Assembly: GCA_017516285.1 (NCBI GenBank)
Contig: JAFXDD010000021.1
Span: forward strand, 1-16,686
From: Lachnospiraceae bacterium
GTDB lineage: Bacteria; Bacillota_A; Clostridia; Lachnospirales; Lachnospiraceae
DNA: 16,686 nucleotides
Direction: 5' to 3'
Below, piece after piece: positions 15,463 to 16,686 of this stretch; within the stretch, counting starts at the first letter, position 1; every line of letters starts with the position of its first letter. The notes below the pieces were generated by a model. That model saw nothing but the letters and a program-made list of their open reading frames with translations, did not search any database and was not told the DNA's origin. The translations under genes and the position numbers were made by a program.

Positions 15463-15494
15463 ATAAAGTAGTAATCATTTGAATAGGAGTTTTT

Positions 15495-16379
15495 ATGGAA
15501 AATTTTATTCTCAGCAGCTGCTCTACAGCAGATTTATCTAAAGAGCATTTTGAACAACGTAATATTCACTATATTTGCTTTCATTACGAATTAGATGGTG
15601 TGTCCTACCAGGATGACCTTGGACAGTCCATGTCTTTTGAGGACTTTTATGTTGCCATGCAAAATGGTGCTGACACCAAGACTTCACAGGTAAACGCCGG
15701 CGAATTTGAAGAATATTTTGAACCCTTTTTACGAGATGGTAAAGATGTTTTACACGTATGCCTGTCTTCCGGTATTTCAGGTACATACAATTCTGCAAAT
15801 ATTGCCAGAGATACCCTCATGGAAAAATATCCTGACAGGAAAATTTACATCGTAGACTCTCTCGGAGCCTCCTCCGGTTTTGGATTATTAGTAGATAAGC
15901 TGGCAGATTTACGTGATGCCGGCAAGAATATCGACGAAGTATATGAATGGGCAATAGAAAATCGCTTAAAGGTTCAGACCTGGTTCTTCAGCACAGACCT
16001 AACCTTCTACGTTAAGGGCGGCAGAGTCAGCAAGACCTCCGGCTTTGTAGGCAACTTATTAAACATCTGCCCTCTGTTAAACATGGACGGTGAAGGCAAA
16101 TTAATTCCCCGCCAGAAAATCAGAACCAAACGTAAAGTAATCCAGGCCATTGTTGAGCAAATGGAGCAATACGCTGAAAATGGCTTTGACTACAACGACA
16201 AATGCTATATCAGCCACTCTGCATGCCCGGAAGATGCTAAAACCGTAGCCACTATGATTGAAGAACGCTTTCCGAAGCTAAATGGCAAAGTGTTAATCAA
16301 TGACATTGGTACCACCATCGGCAGCCATACCGGACCAGGTACCGTGGCGCTCTTCTTCTGGGGCGCAACGCGCGACTAA
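15495..16379 (+). CDS. DegV family protein, canonical copy (FakB-like fatty-acid binding)
   Basis: 294 residues, usual DegV length. Expected to carry a fatty acid for phosphorylation by a FakA-type kinase and entry into phospholipid synthesis; the kinase is not in the window. Seen: TSQVN (63-67), the loop SSGISGTYNSA (91-101), GGRVSKTSGFVGNLLNICPLL (basic Arg177 and following helix), and the C-terminal head-group motif GSHTGPGT (276-283) with His278, which the other copy lacks. Start has AGGAG 5 nt before the ATG. Promoter and dyad just upstream; divergent from the ABC operon. The stop codon TAA overlaps the first base pairs of the 267-bp palindrome, and no simple terminator with a T-run follows. 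Confidence 0.93.
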   Translation: MENFILSSCSTADLSKEHFEQRNIHYICFHYELDGVSYQDDLGQSMSFEDFYVAMQNGADTKTSQVNAGEFEEYFEPFLRDGKDVLHVCLSSGISGTYNSANIARDTLMEKYPDRKIYIVDSLGASSGFGLLVDKLADLRDAGKNIDEVYEWAIENRLKVQTWFFSTDLTFYVKGGRVSKTSGFVGNLLNICPLLNMDGEGKLIPRQKIRTKRKVIQAIVEQMEQYAENGFDYNDKCYISHSACPEDAKTVATMIEERFPKLNGKVLINDIGTTIGSHTGPGTVALFFWGATRD

Positions 16380-16644
16380 ATTCCGGTTTGTGGGGGCGAC
16401 GAATAATTGCTCCCTCTCGTCAAATCTATGTTTTGCTAAGGACAGCTATATAAGTTCTTTTAGAACCCGCTCTCGCTCAGTGAAAGGCTGCAGCGGTACT
16501 AAGTTCAGCTGCGGTGTAAACACCTTGCTTCACTAAGGACCGGCTCCTTTCAATGGTTCTATAAGTACTTATATAGCTGTCCTTAGCATTACACAGTAAA
16601 TACCATAGGGAGCAATTATTCTGTCCTACTACAAAACGGAATTT
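16378..16644. repeat. 267-bp imperfect palindromic element (MITE-like or structured RNA)
   Basis: The outer arms 16378-16467 and 16555-16644 (90 nt each) align as an inverted repeat with no gap. Perfect paired blocks are 16378-16385 with 16637-16644 (AAATTCCG), 16401-16415 with 16607-16621 (15 bp), 16434-16455 with 16567-16588 (22 bp) and 16461-16467 with 16555-16561 (TAGAACC). The centre pairs further: TGAAAGG (16481-16487) with 16546-16552, CGGT (16494-16497) with 16539-16542, and GGTG/CACC (16513-16516 with 16521-16524) at the tip. TAAGGAC or its complement occurs four times (16437, 16534, 16579, 16673). No transposase is encoded; an open frame through it (to 16536) is a by-product. The 16645-16686 remainder holds only a small TAGC/GCTA dyad. 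Confidence 0.85.
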
Positions 16645-16686
16645 GCCACCACACTACAAAAATAGCAAGCTAGTCCTTATTGAAAA

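Noticed and set aside
16300..16536. Open frame of 78 codons across the end of degV and the palindrome
   Set aside because: It starts inside degV in another frame and runs through one arm of the hairpin; composition and position fit a chance frame in a repeat.
16645..16686. Small TAGC/GCTA dyad followed on the minus strand by TTTTT as a terminator
   Set aside because: A 4-bp stem with a 2-nt loop cannot form a stable terminator, and no minus-strand gene is seen ending here.

Overview
The window reads as a chromosomal segment of a low-to-moderate GC Gram-positive anaerobe, most likely a clostridium of the Lachnospiraceae type. This is inferred from the gene content (two DegV-family proteins, a DUF975 membrane protein, meso-diaminopimelate dehydrogenase, a SecA ending in a Cys-rich SEC-C tail, a coiled-coil FtsX-type ABC permease), the strong AGGAGG-like ribosome binding sites, the sigma-A-type promoters and the lack of encoded CCA on the tRNAs. 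No species can be named from the sequence alone.

Layout, left to right. Positions 1-480: two serine tRNA genes (UGA then GGA in transcription order, minus strand) behind a near-consensus promoter. 504-2672: tex (minus), divergent from a DUF975 membrane protein gene (2838-3806, plus). A bidirectional terminator separates the latter from the convergent secA-prfB operon (7535 down to 3833, minus). 7714-8931: an AlaA-type aminotransferase (minus). 9131-9958: a DegV protein (minus). 10132-11118: ddh (minus). 11218-15225: a two-gene ABC export system (ATPase, then an 1099-residue FtsX-type permease, minus). 15495-16379: a second DegV protein (plus), divergent from the ABC operon. 16378-16644: a 267-bp imperfect palindrome that begins inside the stop codon of the second degV.

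Most of the window is conserved housekeeping: translation termination and export (prfB, secA), serine decoding, RNA-binding Tex, alanine/glutamate transamination, and a one-step route to meso-diaminopimelate for peptidoglycan and lysine. The two DegV proteins are expected, from their family, to bind fatty acids for the fatty-acid kinase route into phospholipid. 

The parts most worth a second look are not genes. (1) The long palindrome at the right end has two 90-nt arms that align without a gap, with perfect blocks of 22 and 15 bp; it looks like a non-autonomous mobile repeat or a structured RNA. (2) The same 17-bp dyad (consensus GTAGTTTTNAAAACTAC, 15 of 17 identical) sits at or just after the transcription start of both degV genes, on opposite strands 5.4 kb apart, suggesting a common repressor. 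(3) prfB reads straight through the place where the classic RF2 programmed frameshift lies, and is the only gene here ending in TGA. I found no CRISPR array, prophage, intact insertion sequence or defence system.
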